Source of the DNA: Palleronia pontilimi
Lineage (GTDB): Bacteria; Pseudomonadota; Alphaproteobacteria; Rhodobacterales; Rhodobacteraceae
Direction of reading: 5' to 3'
Assembly: GCF_016412875.1 (NCBI RefSeq)
Contig: NZ_JAEKPD010000025.1
Location: 1 to 32,665, forward strand
Length of the DNA: 32,665 bases
In this document: in pieces, positions 15,599 through 24,700 of the stretch
Layout of the letters: each line of letters begins with the position of its first letter
Numbering within the stretch: the first letter of the stretch is position 1
The notes under the pieces: model-generated
Seen by the model: the letters and a program-made list of their open reading frames with translations, nothing else
Told to the model about the DNA's origin: nothing
Database searches by the model: none
Translations under genes and position numbers: made by a program

Positions 15599-18439
15599 AT
15601 GCCCGAATACCTGCGCCCCGGCGTCTACATTCAGGAGACCTCGTTCCGCGGCAAGCCGATCCAGGGCGTGAGCACCTCGACCGCCGGTTTCGTCGGTGCC
15701 ACCCGCACCGGACCCGAGGGCAAGGCGACCTTCGTGTCCAGCTACGCGCATTTCAAGCGGCTGTTCGGCGACCCGATCGCGCCGGTGCAGAACCTCGGCG
15801 ACTACATGGGCTATGCGGTCAAGGCGTTCTTCGAAAACGGCGGCTCGCGCGCCTATGTCGTCCGGGCGCTGTCCGGTGCGGCCGTGGCCTCGGCCGTGGC
15901 GATCGAGCAGGGCACGGTGCTGAAGCTCGCCCCCGGCGTGACGGTGCGCGGCCCGACCACCAGCCTGCGGCTGAACGCGCTGCGCGGCGTGACCGTGGGC
16001 ACGGTGCTGCACGTCTTCACCCGGCCCGACGCCAACAGTCCCTTCGCCGAGACCCGTCAGCTGAACGTGCAGGGCTACGATCCGCAGCGCGACAGCATCA
16101 CCGTCGCGGCGGGCGAGATCCCGGCGGGCGTCAGCCTCAGCCCGTCGAACACCGTGTTCCTGATCGGTGGCATGGCCCCCGCCAACGCCAATCCGCTGGG
16201 CGGCGGCGCCAGCTTCACCGCGCGCCATCGCGGCGTGGACGGCGACCGCATCTCGGTCGAGATCCGGCCGCGCGACCGGGCGCCGGTCGCGCTGACCTCG
16301 GTCTCTGCGGTGCGCCAGGACCCGCCGCTGACGCTCGATGCGGGACAGTTCCCGCTCGCGGCGGGCGCCGTCGCGCTGCAGTTCGACTCGGCCTCGCTGC
16401 GGCGGCTGCGTGTCGGCGATAGCATCGGCGTCGGCACCTCGTCGGGGCTGGTGATCCAGGCCATCGCGGATGGCGCCGCGGATCTCGGCGTGGTCGGCGG
16501 CGGCAACGGCAACGACCACAGCGCGGGCGCCACGGTCACGCTGGTCTCGCGCGGGGGGGCGGCGCTGCCGACGCCCCTGCAGCTGGCCGACGCCGCGGCC
16601 GGGGCGGGGCTGGGGATCGACATGTCCGGCGCCAACAGCTTCCCCGGCGTCGCGCTCGACCACGACACGGCGATGCTGTTGCGGCCCGCTGACGTGATCC
16701 GGCTGGATACCGGCGGCGTGACCACCGACCTCACCGTGACCGCCGCGCAGGTGGCCGAGGAAATCGCGCCGGGCGCCCATGTCACCCTGGCCGCGCCGGG
16801 GCTGGCGGCGGCCGAGGCGGGCCCGGTGGACCCGGAGCTCGAGGCCGCGTCGCCCGGCGCCGCGGCGTTGCCGGCGGCGGCGCAGATGAGCCGTCTCTAC
16901 CTCGGCGACGTATCGGGCTTCGTCGCCCCCAACCGCGCCGGCGCGCTCGAGGCGGTGGCGATCAGCGACGGCGGCAATATCGACACCGGCCATATCCGCC
17001 TGGTTGACCCCGCCACCAGCGCGCTCTGGATCGCGACCGCGGCGGGCGAATACCCCACCAACGTGGCCGCCGACGACTATGCCACCGTCGAGGTGCTGCA
17101 GGTCGCCGCCGATGGTGACGCCAGCGTGCGCGTCGCCTCGACCGCCGCCTTCTACACCGGCGCCAAGGTCGAGCTGGACACCGGCACCGCCAAGATCGAG
17201 CGCATCGTGGCCAGCATCGACGGCGCCGCCCGCCGGGTGACCTTCACCGCCGGGCTGCCGCTGGGCGCGGGCAACACCATCGATCTGGACCCGGATCCGA
17301 ACAACCGCCGGGTCTACCTGCGCACCTGCGAGATCGACGTGGCGATCCTGGAGAACGGCGTCGTGTCGGAGATCTTCGAGGGCCTGACCTGGAACTCCGA
17401 TCCGGCCACCGACGCGGGGATGCGCTATTACGTGGACCGCATCAACGACGACGAGGTCGGCTCGGCGCTGGTGCGCGTCGCCGCCGCGCCCGCGCCGGGG
17501 CTGGGCTTTGCCGAGGCGCCTGTGAACGCCAACGGCCAGCCGAAACCGCTGACCGGCGGCGACAACGGCCCGGCGCTCACCGAGCTCGACCTGATCGGCG
17601 CCGACAACGGCCCCGGCCAGCGCACCGGCATCCAGGCCCTGGGCGAACGCGACGACATCTCGATGGTCGCGGTGCCCGGCGTGGTGGCCGAGACGGTGCA
17701 GGGCGCGCTGATCACCCATTGCGAGAAGCTGCTCTACCGCATCGCGGTGCTGGACGCGCCGCTGACCGCGCTCGACGTCACCGCGCTGCAGTCCCATCGC
17801 AACAACTACGACAGCAAGTACGCGGCCTATTACGCGCCTTGGGTGCGGGGTCTGAACCCGGTCAACGGCAGGATCGAGAGCTTCCCGCCCTCGGCCTACG
17901 CGATGGGGATCTACGCCCGCACCGACAACACCGTGGGCGTGCACAAGGCGCCGGCGAACGAGGTGGTGCGCAACATCACCGACGTGGTGCTGCCGTTCAC
18001 CGGGTCTGAACAGGACGCGCTGAACCCGGTCGGGATCAACCTGATCCGCGACCTGGCGCCGCGCGGCATCCGGATGTGGGGCGCGCGCACCATCTCGTCC
18101 GACCAGGAATGGAAATACGTCAACGTCCGGCGGCTGTTCATCTTCCTCGAGCACTCGATCGACAAGGGCACCCAATGGGTGGTGTTCGAGCCGAATTCCG
18201 AGGCGCTGTGGGCCAAGGTGGTCGAGACCATCACCTCGTTCATGACCGGGGTGTGGAAGAGCGGCGCGCTGATGGGCACGACGCCCGAGGAGGGCTTCTT
18301 CGTGACCTGCGACCGCACCACGATGACCCAGGACGACATCGATAACGGGCGGCTCGTCTGCGAGATCGGCGTCGCGCCCGTCTACCCGGCCGAATTCGTG
18401 ATCTTCAAGATCGGCCAGTTCACCGCCTCCAGCAGCTAA
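15599..18439 (+). CDS. Contractile sheath protein, oversized (Afp2/Pvc2-like)
   Basis: The sheath surrounds the inner tube and contracts to drive it into a target. Conserved sheath parts are the N-terminus MPEYLRPGVYIQETSF, GFVGATRTGPEG, FENGGSRAYVVR and FTARHRGVDGDRISVEI (about 206-222). VVSEIFEGLTW and MRYYVDRIN follow at about 585-616. The C-terminal interlocking domain has APRGIRMWGARTISSD (about 820), FLEHSIDKGTQWVVFEPN and APVYPAEFVIFKIGQF. At 946 residues it is about twice a typical sheath. The extra mass is a beta-rich stretch at about 230-580, probably surface-exposed. AAGGAG stands 8 bases before ATG 15599. It appears intact. Confidence 0.92.
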   Translation: MPEYLRPGVYIQETSFRGKPIQGVSTSTAGFVGATRTGPEGKATFVSSYAHFKRLFGDPIAPVQNLGDYMGYAVKAFFENGGSRAYVVRALSGAAVASAVAIEQGTVLKLAPGVTVRGPTTSLRLNALRGVTVGTVLHVFTRPDANSPFAETRQLNVQGYDPQRDSITVAAGEIPAGVSLSPSNTVFLIGGMAPANANPLGGGASFTARHRGVDGDRISVEIRPRDRAPVALTSVSAVRQDPPLTLDAGQFPLAAGAVALQFDSASLRRLRVGDSIGVGTSSGLVIQAIADGAADLGVVGGGNGNDHSAGATVTLVSRGGAALPTPLQLADAAAGAGLGIDMSGANSFPGVALDHDTAMLLRPADVIRLDTGGVTTDLTVTAAQVAEEIAPGAHVTLAAPGLAAAEAGPVDPELEAASPGAAALPAAAQMSRLYLGDVSGFVAPNRAGALEAVAISDGGNIDTGHIRLVDPATSALWIATAAGEYPTNVAADDYATVEVLQVAADGDASVRVASTAAFYTGAKVELDTGTAKIERIVASIDGAARRVTFTAGLPLGAGNTIDLDPDPNNRRVYLRTCEIDVAILENGVVSEIFEGLTWNSDPATDAGMRYYVDRINDDEVGSALVRVAAAPAPGLGFAEAPVNANGQPKPLTGGDNGPALTELDLIGADNGPGQRTGIQALGERDDISMVAVPGVVAETVQGALITHCEKLLYRIAVLDAPLTALDVTALQSHRNNYDSKYAAYYAPWVRGLNPVNGRIESFPPSAYAMGIYARTDNTVGVHKAPANEVVRNITDVVLPFTGSEQDALNPVGINLIRDLAPRGIRMWGARTISSDQEWKYVNVRRLFIFLEHSIDKGTQWVVFEPNSEALWAKVVETITSFMTGVWKSGALMGTTPEEGFFVTCDRTTMTQDDIDNGRLVCEIGVAPVYPAEFVIFKIGQFTASSS

Positions 18440-18468
18440 CAGGGCCGACCCACGAGGAGAGTTGATCC

Positions 18469-18927
18469 ATGGCAACCGAACGCGCCAACAAGAACCCCTA
18501 TTCGAACTTCAACTTCATCGTCGAGTTCGACGGGATGGAAGAACTGGCCTTTGCCGAGGTCACCGGGCTCGACAGCGAAACCACGCCGATCGAGTACCGC
18601 GAGGGGGCGGACGCGACCAGCGCCATGCGCCAGCTGCCCGGAGTCGAGAAATACCCGCCGGTCCAGCTCAAGCGCGGCATCACCGGTAGCCTGAAGCTGT
18701 GGGAATGGCGCAAGGAGGTGCGCGACGGCGGCAGCACCTTCCCGCCGACCAAGACCGTCACCGTCAAGCTTGTGGACGAGAAGCACGACCGCAACGCGCC
18801 GGCGATGACCTGGACGCTGACCAATGCCTGGCCGACCAAGCTGACCGGCCCGTCGCTCACCGCCAAGGGCAACGACTATGCCGTGGAACAGCTCGACCTG
18901 GTCCACGAGCGGCTGGACGTGAGCTGA
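18469..18927 (+). CDS. Inner tube protein (Afp1/Pvc1-like, gp19 fold)
   Basis: The 152-residue protein is of the T4 gp19-like tail tube family, whose hexamer rings stack to form the tube carrying cargo. Typical features are NKNPYSNFNFIVEFDGMEE, FAEVTGLDSETTPIEYREG, KYPPVQLKRGITGSLKLWEW and a C-terminal strand region ending AVEQLDLVHERLDV. A GAGGAG ribosome-binding site precedes the ATG. Placement directly after the long sheath is standard for eCIS operons. Confidence 0.93.
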   Translation: MATERANKNPYSNFNFIVEFDGMEELAFAEVTGLDSETTPIEYREGADATSAMRQLPGVEKYPPVQLKRGITGSLKLWEWRKEVRDGGSTFPPTKTVTVKLVDEKHDRNAPAMTWTLTNAWPTKLTGPSLTAKGNDYAVEQLDLVHERLDVS

Positions 18928-18934
18928 GGTCGGC

Positions 18935-20296
18935 ATGTCGCAGTCCTACTCCATCCCCGGTGTCTACCGCCGCCCCAAGCCGCGGGCCGAGGGCTTCCCG
19001 CGGATCCGGACGGACGTGGTGGGGATGGTGGGCGCCGCGGGTCCGCAGCATCTGCACCAGGCCGTGGCGGTGGACGACTGGAAAGGCTATGTGGCCGCGT
19101 TTCGCGAGGCGGAGGACGGCGCGCCGATCCCGACCCCGGCGGGCAGCGCGCTCGACGGCGCGGTGCGGGATTTCTTCGCCAACGGCGGCCGCCGGGTGGT
19201 CATCGTGAACGTCGCCAGGCGGATCGACGCGGCCGAGCGACAGCGCTTCCTCAACGACATGATGGGGATCGGCGAGCGCGCCGAGCCGCATGGGCTCGAG
19301 CAGCTTCTGCGCCATCACGAGGTCTCGCTGGTCACGCTGCCCGATCTCGACGCCTCCGAGACGGTGGAAGAGGACCGGTACGAGCCGGACCTGCCGCCGC
19401 GGCCGGCCTGTTTCGGTCCCTGCACCGGCCTCGATCGTGGCGGCCTTCCCGCGGCGCAACGCGCCAAGGCCTCCGAGGTTGTCCGCAGGCTGTTTTCGGA
19501 CGACGACGTATTCTGGGCGCAGCAATACCTGCTGGAACGGCTGGAGCGCACCCGCTGGAAATGGCTCGCGCTGCTGGCGCCGCCGCCCGGGCTGACCGCC
19601 GAGCAGGCGGTCGACTGGCGCCAGCGCCTGACCGCGCGCATGGGCGGCTCGGACCAGGGCGCACTCTACTGGCCCTGGCTGCTGGTCCAGGACAGCCCCG
19701 GGGCGCCGGTCGAGGCGCGCTCGCCCGTGGGTGCCGTCGCCGGCGTCTTCGGCGCCACCGATATCGCCGAGGGCCCCCATGTCGCGCCGGCCAACAAGGT
19801 GCTGGTCGGGGTCGTCGGGCTGCAGACGCCGGTGGGCGACCGCGAGAACCGGCTCGCCTACGACGCTGGGCTCAACGTGCTGCGCGCGCGGGCCGGGCGC
19901 GGCATCCACATCTGGGGCGCGCGCACCCTGCTGTGGCTGTCCGAGCTCTCGGCGGCCGACCCGCTGGCCTTCGTGCCCGGCCGCCGCTGTCTCTCGGCGC
20001 TGGCGCGCACCTCCGAGGTGGTCGGCCAGCCGCTGGTGTTCGAGCCCAACACGCCGATCCTGCGCATCCGGCTTCACCAGATCATGACCGGCTACCTGCT
20101 GAGCGTCTACGAGACCGGCGCGCTCAAGGGCACGGCCCCGGAACAGGCCTTCTTCGTCCAGGTCGAGACGGTCGAGGACAGCCTTGAGGGCTTTCTGGAA
20201 TGCACCATCGGGGTGGCGCTGGCGGCCCCGGCGGAATTCATCGAGTTCCGCATCGGCCGCGAAGGCGGCGTGATCGAAACGGCGGAGGCAGCCTGA
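18935..20296 (+). CDS. Second contractile sheath protein (Afp3/Afp4-like)
   Basis: The 453-residue product is a phage-tail-sheath family protein of ordinary size. The N-terminus SYSIPGVYRRPKPRAEGF, FFANGGRRVVIVNVARR and the C-terminal domain (GRGIHIWGARTLL at about 322, VFEPNTPILRIRLHQIMTGY, LAAPAEFIEFRIGR) are diagnostic. Several eCIS carry extra sheath paralogues; in Afp one such copy sits next to the baseplate. It starts 8 bases after the tube gene and its stop overlaps the next start in TGATG. It lacks the large insertion of the first sheath. Confidence 0.9.
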   Translation: MSQSYSIPGVYRRPKPRAEGFPRIRTDVVGMVGAAGPQHLHQAVAVDDWKGYVAAFREAEDGAPIPTPAGSALDGAVRDFFANGGRRVVIVNVARRIDAAERQRFLNDMMGIGERAEPHGLEQLLRHHEVSLVTLPDLDASETVEEDRYEPDLPPRPACFGPCTGLDRGGLPAAQRAKASEVVRRLFSDDDVFWAQQYLLERLERTRWKWLALLAPPPGLTAEQAVDWRQRLTARMGGSDQGALYWPWLLVQDSPGAPVEARSPVGAVAGVFGATDIAEGPHVAPANKVLVGVVGLQTPVGDRENRLAYDAGLNVLRARAGRGIHIWGARTLLWLSELSAADPLAFVPGRRCLSALARTSEVVGQPLVFEPNTPILRIRLHQIMTGYLLSVYETGALKGTAPEQAFFVQVETVEDSLEGFLECTIGVALAAPAEFIEFRIGREGGVIETAEAA

Positions 20297-20985
20297 TGGT
20301 GGATTTCCCGCTCGTCCAGCCGGTGATGAAGGTCAACTTCTTCGTCACAATGTGGGACACGCCGGATTCGAACGACGGCGGCGTCATCGGCGGGCTGACC
20401 ACGGCGGCGACGGCGGTTCTGAATGCCGCGGTGCCGTTCCTGGCCGGCGGCTTCCGCAGCGTCGAGGGGCTCGACGCGATCAACGAGCTGGTCACGCATC
20501 AGGAAGGCGGCAACAACCACTCCGAGCACCGGTTCTACGACCGCTCGACATATGCCAAGATCGTGCTCAAGCGCGGCATCACCTTCAACACCGATCTTGC
20601 CGACTGGCAGAACCAGGTGACTTTGGGCGAGCGCAAGGTGCGCAAGAGCGGCACCATCATCCTGCTCGACAGCCGCAAGCTCTTCGAGGTGCCCAACGTC
20701 TCGGTCCCGATCCCGGGGCAGTACTTTCCCGTCGCCTCTTGGACCTTTCACAACGCGCTGCCCGCGAAGCTGGCCGGCCCGATGCTGGATGCCACGGCGA
20801 GCGAGGGCGATCTGGTGGCGGTCGAGACGCTGGAGCTGCACGCCGAGAAGATCGAGCGGCTATCGCTGTCGCTGATCCCCGGCGTGGCGGATCTGAACTC
20901 GGCGCTCTCGGGGCTCGTCGGCCTTGCCGGCGGCGCCTCCGCGGCCGGACTTTCGGCCGGCGCCGGCGCGCTGGCCGCGCTGTGA
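20296..20985 (+). CDS. Second tube protein (Afp5/Pvc5-like, gp19 fold)
   Basis: The 229-residue protein shares the tube pattern with the shorter tube gene: EHRFYDRSTYAKIVLKRGIT, a WQNQV-type tryptophan motif, YFPVASWTFHNALPAKLAGP and LVAVETLELHAEKIERLSLS. It is longer because of an insertion near residues 30-70 (GGVIGGLTTAATAVLNAAVPFLAGG) and a hydrophobic Gly/Ala-rich tail. In relatives the Afp5-type copy forms the tube ring that joins the spike and baseplate. The start ATG overlaps the stop of the second sheath gene. Confidence 0.88.
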   Translation: MVDFPLVQPVMKVNFFVTMWDTPDSNDGGVIGGLTTAATAVLNAAVPFLAGGFRSVEGLDAINELVTHQEGGNNHSEHRFYDRSTYAKIVLKRGITFNTDLADWQNQVTLGERKVRKSGTIILLDSRKLFEVPNVSVPIPGQYFPVASWTFHNALPAKLAGPMLDATASEGDLVAVETLELHAEKIERLSLSLIPGVADLNSALSGLVGLAGGASAAGLSAGAGALAAL

Positions 20986-20995
20986 GGGGGCCGCG

Positions 20996-21649
20996 ATGAC
21001 CCTGCGCCGCGCCACGCTCCAGAACATCTCGCAGGACGGCCAGGATCCGGTCACGGTGATGTACAATCCCAAAGAGCTGATCGTCACCTCGAACATGCTC
21101 TACCCGGACATCTCGGTGCCGGGGCTGTCGGTGCCGCTGACCCAGTTCGTGCGGGGCGAGCCGCGCACGCTCGAGGCCGAGCTGTTCCTCGACCGCTCGA
21201 ACACCGGCGAGTCGCTCAACGACGACCTCGACGCGCTGCGCGCCTTCGTGCGCATCAACGGAGAGCTGCACGCGCCGCCGGTCTGCCGCTTCGCATGGGG
21301 GGATGCGGATCTGAACCTCGCCGAGGGCGACGAGAAGTTCTTCGACGGCGTCGTCACCGAGTTCAAGGAGAAGTTCCAGATGTTCGACGAGGCGGGCAAG
21401 GTCCTGCGCGCCCGCGTCACCGTCAAGCTCAAGGAATACGTCCCCGCGGACCTGCAATACACCCGGATCAATCCCCAGTCGCCGGACCGGACCAAGGTGC
21501 GCACCGTGCGCGCCGGCGACCGCTACGACCTGATCGCCGCCGAGGAATACGGCGACCCTGCGCTCTGGAGGGTGCTGGCGGCACACAACGGCGACGGGCG
21601 GCCGCGGCTTCTGGCCCCCGGCACCACCATCGAGATCCCGTCGCTATGA
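20996..21649 (+). CDS. LysM-domain baseplate hub protein (Afp7/Pvc7-like)
   Basis: The 217-residue protein has an N-terminal contractile-tail hub domain (YNPKELIVTSNMLYPDISVP, TQFVRGEPRTLEAELFLDRS). A C-terminal LysM domain follows from about residue 167 (TVRAGDRYDLIAAEEYGDPA, LWRVLAAHNGDG, LLAPGTTIEIPSL). In contractile particles this protein bridges the tube initiator and the spike. ATG 20996 is preferred over the upstream start at 20924, which would lie inside the second tube gene; GAGGGGG lies just before it. Confidence 0.9.
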   Translation: MTLRRATLQNISQDGQDPVTVMYNPKELIVTSNMLYPDISVPGLSVPLTQFVRGEPRTLEAELFLDRSNTGESLNDDLDALRAFVRINGELHAPPVCRFAWGDADLNLAEGDEKFFDGVVTEFKEKFQMFDEAGKVLRARVTVKLKEYVPADLQYTRINPQSPDRTKVRTVRAGDRYDLIAAEEYGDPALWRVLAAHNGDGRPRLLAPGTTIEIPSL

Positions 21650-21665
21650 CAGAAGGGCAGCCAGG

Positions 21666-21878
21666 ATGACCGATATCGAGATCGGCACCGTCGACACCAC
21701 CATCGAGATCGAGCCCGAGGTCGACACCGCCGCGCCGCCGGCCGGCGGCGCGGCGGCGGGCGTCGCCGGCGGCGGCATGTCGGGCACCGACATCGCCCAG
21801 CTTCGCGCGCTGCTGCGGCCGATCATCATGGATCTGATGGCCGAGGAATACGACACCCTGCGGCGGATGATGGGCTAG
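21666..21878 (+). CDS. Small Afp6/Pvc6-like protein
   Basis: The 70-residue acidic protein has a threonine/isoleucine-rich start, a low-complexity PAGGAAAGVAGGG linker and a C-terminal helix (IAQLRALLRPIIMDLMAEEY). Small proteins of this kind sit beside the LysM and spike genes in many eCIS operons and correspond to Afp6/Pvc6, whose role is not well defined. Assignment rests mainly on size, position and the helical end. It follows the LysM gene after 16 bases. Confidence 0.65.
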   Translation: MTDIEIGTVDTTIEIEPEVDTAAPPAGGAAAGVAGGGMSGTDIAQLRALLRPIIMDLMAEEYDTLRRMMG

Positions 21879-21881
21879 GCC

Positions 21882-23153
21882 ATGGACAGCGACCTGCACT
21901 CCCCCGAAGGCGCCGCGCCGGGCACCGCGTTCTTCGCCCCGCAGGTGCGGCTGGTGACGCCCGAGGGCACCGCGGTCGAGATCGACGGCAAGCCGATCGC
22001 CCCGGACATCGTCAGCGCCACCGTGACGCTGCCGGTGTCCGGCGTGGGCCAGCTGGAAGTGGTGCTGAACAACCAGCGCCACGACACGAACAACCGTCCG
22101 GTCTATCCGCCCTGGCGCTACAACAAGCTCGAGGCGTTGTCCTTCGGCAAGCGGGTGCGGCTCGACATGCGGTATGGTGCGGAGGGCTGGACGCCGATGA
22201 TCCTGGCGCGGATCACCGATCTGGTGTTCCTGTATCCCTCGGCCTCCGGCGCGCAGATGACGCTGAAGGGCGAGGATCTGGCGAGCCTGCTGAAGGTCAA
22301 GCCGACCGAGAACATCGTGCACCCCAACCGGCACGAGATGGACATGGTCGAGGCCGAGATCAGCGCCGCCGGCGCCGGCCTGACGGTGGTGGGGCCGACC
22401 CCGCGCAACACCTTCTCCGAGCCGCTGGCGACGCTGACCCACGAGCAGGCCAAGACCCATCTGGAATTCATCCAGAGCCTGGCGACGCGGATGGATTTCG
22501 AGGTCTTCATGGCCTTCGACAACCCCGATCCCGGTACCGCCGCGCCGAACCCGACCGAGCCGGACGCGCGCAGTGTCAGCTTCCACTTCGTCCCCGCCCG
22601 GTCCGGGACGCTGGAAGACATGGTGACGCTGCAATGGGGCCGCGACATCGTCGAGTTCGCTCCCGCCTTCAAGGTCTGGGACATCCTGACCGGCGCGACC
22701 GCGGGCGGCAGCGTGCCGCGCGGGCGCGGCAGCTTCACCGCCACTGTCACCGCCGCCGACGCCATCAACGACCTGCACCCCGCCCCCGGCGGGCCGACGC
22801 CGATCAACGCCGCGACCGCGCGCGAGAACGCCTTCGACGAGGAGAACCGGCCGCAGGAGAATGTCGAGCAGATCTCGGTCTCGAACATCGACGAGGAACG
22901 CGCCCGGCGCCAGGCCGAGGCCAAGGTCCGCGCCTCGGCCCGGCAGTTCCTGACGGCAGAGCTGACCACGATCGGCTTCACCCGGCTGCGGCCGGGGATC
23001 CACGTCAACCTCGAGGGGCTCTATCCGCCCTTCGACGGCATCTACTACGTCAACCAGACGGTCCATTCCCTGACCGCCGCCGGCTATATCACCAAGACCA
23101 GCCTGCGCCGGCCCGGGATGCTGGATGCGTCCGGCTATCCGGCAGCGGGGTAG
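21882..23153 (+). CDS. Spike base protein (gp27-like, phage late control D family; N-terminal half of Afp8)
   Basis: The 423-residue protein is of the phage late control D/gp27 type that forms the hub under the spike. Features are the strand-rich start (APQVRLVTPEGTAVEIDG), MTLKGEDLASLLKVKP, a central EFIQSLATRMDFEVFMAF typical of gpD/VgrG hubs, and a C-terminal LRPGIHVNLEGLYPPFDGIYYVN. No gp5 OB fold is attached; that part is the next gene, five bases downstream. In Afp and PVC the two are one polypeptide, so this is a split version. Confidence 0.85.
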   Translation: MDSDLHSPEGAAPGTAFFAPQVRLVTPEGTAVEIDGKPIAPDIVSATVTLPVSGVGQLEVVLNNQRHDTNNRPVYPPWRYNKLEALSFGKRVRLDMRYGAEGWTPMILARITDLVFLYPSASGAQMTLKGEDLASLLKVKPTENIVHPNRHEMDMVEAEISAAGAGLTVVGPTPRNTFSEPLATLTHEQAKTHLEFIQSLATRMDFEVFMAFDNPDPGTAAPNPTEPDARSVSFHFVPARSGTLEDMVTLQWGRDIVEFAPAFKVWDILTGATAGGSVPRGRGSFTATVTAADAINDLHPAPGGPTPINAATARENAFDEENRPQENVEQISVSNIDEERARRQAEAKVRASARQFLTAELTTIGFTRLRPGIHVNLEGLYPPFDGIYYVNQTVHSLTAAGYITKTSLRRPGMLDASGYPAAG

Positions 23154-23157
23154 GCCC

Positions 23158-23787
23158 ATGCGACACAGCGTCTTTTCGGCCCTTCTCGACGACACCGACA
23201 GCCGCCGCCGCGGCGCCGGCCTGATCGGGCTGCGCTTCGCCGAGGTCAAGGAAATCACCGACGAGGGCTACGTGCTCGAATGGCTCTCGGGCGCGGACCG
23301 CTCGGCATCGGCGCCGGCGCGCGCGGCGAGCTTCATGGCCGGCAACGAACGCGGCGCCTACTTCCCCTTCGAGGTGGAGGACGAGGTGGTGGTCGGCTTC
23401 ATCGAGGGCGACCGCGACCAGCCGGTGATCCTGGGCGCGCTGTGGTCGGAACAGGACCCCCCGCCGGAAGTTGCCGACACCAGCGGCGAGAACAAGACCC
23501 GCTCGATCACCTCGCGCTCGGGCCACGTGCTGATGTTCGACGACACCAGCGGGTCCGAGGTCGTCCGCCTGACCGCCAAGCCGCCCAATCAGGGCGGCCC
23601 GATGACGCTCGAGATGGATGTCGCGGGCGGCAAGGTGACGCTGTCGACTGGCGGCACGGTCGACCCGCTGATGCTCGAGCTCGATGCCACGGGCGGCAAG
23701 GTGACGCTGCAGTTCAATGCAAGCAACAAGATCGAGCTGAGCGCCGAGGGCGTGAAGGTCACCGGCACGAAGATCGATCTGAATTGA
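23158..23787 (+). CDS. Spike protein with gp5/baseplate V OB fold (C-terminal half of Afp8)
   Basis: The 209-residue protein starts with an OB-fold domain of the gpV/gp5 type (GLRFAEVKEITDEGYVLEWL, YFPFEVEDEVVVGFIEGD, DQPVILGALWSEQDPPPE). It then continues into repeated short strands (GGKVTLSTGGTVD, ATGGKVTLQFNASNKIEL, GVKVTGTKIDLN) likely to form the beta-helical needle. ATG 23158 follows the hub stop directly; an earlier in-frame start at 23125 would overlap the hub gene. It should assemble as a trimer on the gp27-like hub and carry the PAAR-like tip. Confidence 0.87.
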   Translation: MRHSVFSALLDDTDSRRRGAGLIGLRFAEVKEITDEGYVLEWLSGADRSASAPARAASFMAGNERGAYFPFEVEDEVVVGFIEGDRDQPVILGALWSEQDPPPEVADTSGENKTRSITSRSGHVLMFDDTSGSEVVRLTAKPPNQGGPMTLEMDVAGGKVTLSTGGTVDPLMLELDATGGKVTLQFNASNKIELSAEGVKVTGTKIDLN

Positions 23788-23797
23788 GGGGAAGGGA

Positions 23798-24700
23798 ATG
23801 ATCGTCGAGCCCGCAGAAAACGCACCTCCGCATTTCTTCCTGATCGGCGTGCGCGCGCCGAACGGCGGGGCGCAGGATGATGGCGCGGGCGGCGTGAGCC
23901 ATGAAGATGTCGGGACGATCGCGCTGCGCGCCGGCGTCGATTTCTCCGGGGCGCCGCTCGCCAATCCGGGCGAGGTGGCCACCGACGACGCGGCCTATGC
24001 GGACATGCCCGACGGCGGCCCGTTCCGGCACGAGGCCGATATCGCCACCTACAAGCCCCGGCCCGACGTGATCGTGGTCGACGACCTTCCCGCGATCCTG
24101 ACGCCGCTCCAGATGGCCGATCTGGGCCTGGGCGATCCGGTGGATGTCTCCGAGGCGTTCTACGGCCACCTGGCGGCGACCAACTTCGGCACGGTCCGGA
24201 TCGACCGCGGCGCGGGCTTTGGCGCCGCGGTGGCGCGGCCCTTCGGCTGGGCGAACCGCGGCGACGGTGGCGACGCCCCGACGCCTGGCACCCGCCAGGC
24301 GCTGGCCGGGACGCACCCGATTCCCGGCGGGGTGCCCCCCGCCCGACGCGAGCGCTACCTGGCCGAGTTCAACAAGGATGGCGGTGCCCACAAGCTGCCG
24401 ATCGGCTACGACAACGCCTATCAGAACGGCGGCGCGCTGCCGGGCGAGGCGTTCTTCGCCCCCGGCGACCGGCTGCGCTTCGACGAGCTGGGCGCGCCGC
24501 CGCCGATCACCCTGACGATCCCCGCCGCGCCGCCGCTGACCGCGCGCGGCGAGGACGGTCCGCTGGACCCGCCGCTGCCGCTGACGCCGCTGGTCGACAC
24601 CGTGGTCATGGACCGCGCCGCGCAGACCTTCACCCTGATCTGGCGCGCGACCTTCCCGTGGGAGGCGCGCCTGGAGACCGCACGCCTGGAGGTGGGCTGA
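23798..24700 (+). CDS. DUF2169-like protein (probable adaptor for the tip protein)
   Basis: The 300-residue protein resembles DUF2169, a family best known from type VI secretion clusters where it helps load PAAR-type tips. Matching features are EADIATYKPRPDVIVVDD, a central aromatic PFGWANRGDG, DNAYQNGGALPGEAFFAPGDRLRF and the ending VDTVVMDRAAQTFTLIWRA. A GGGGAAGGGA ribosome-binding site precedes the ATG. Its stop overlaps the start of the PAAR-like gene, supporting a joint role. The family call comes from motif memory and the neighbour; the function here is inferred. Confidence 0.7.
   Translation: MIVEPAENAPPHFFLIGVRAPNGGAQDDGAGGVSHEDVGTIALRAGVDFSGAPLANPGEVATDDAAYADMPDGGPFRHEADIATYKPRPDVIVVDDLPAILTPLQMADLGLGDPVDVSEAFYGHLAATNFGTVRIDRGAGFGAAVARPFGWANRGDGGDAPTPGTRQALAGTHPIPGGVPPARRERYLAEFNKDGGAHKLPIGYDNAYQNGGALPGEAFFAPGDRLRFDELGAPPPITLTIPAAPPLTARGEDGPLDPPLPLTPLVDTVVMDRAAQTFTLIWRATFPWEARLETARLEVG

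Noticed and set aside
14816-18475. A very long open frame on the minus strand opposite the sheath gene
   Set aside because: It is the antisense of strongly GC3-biased coding sequence; its translation is Arg/Gly/His/Asp-rich with no domain, and the plus strand carries a clear sheath.
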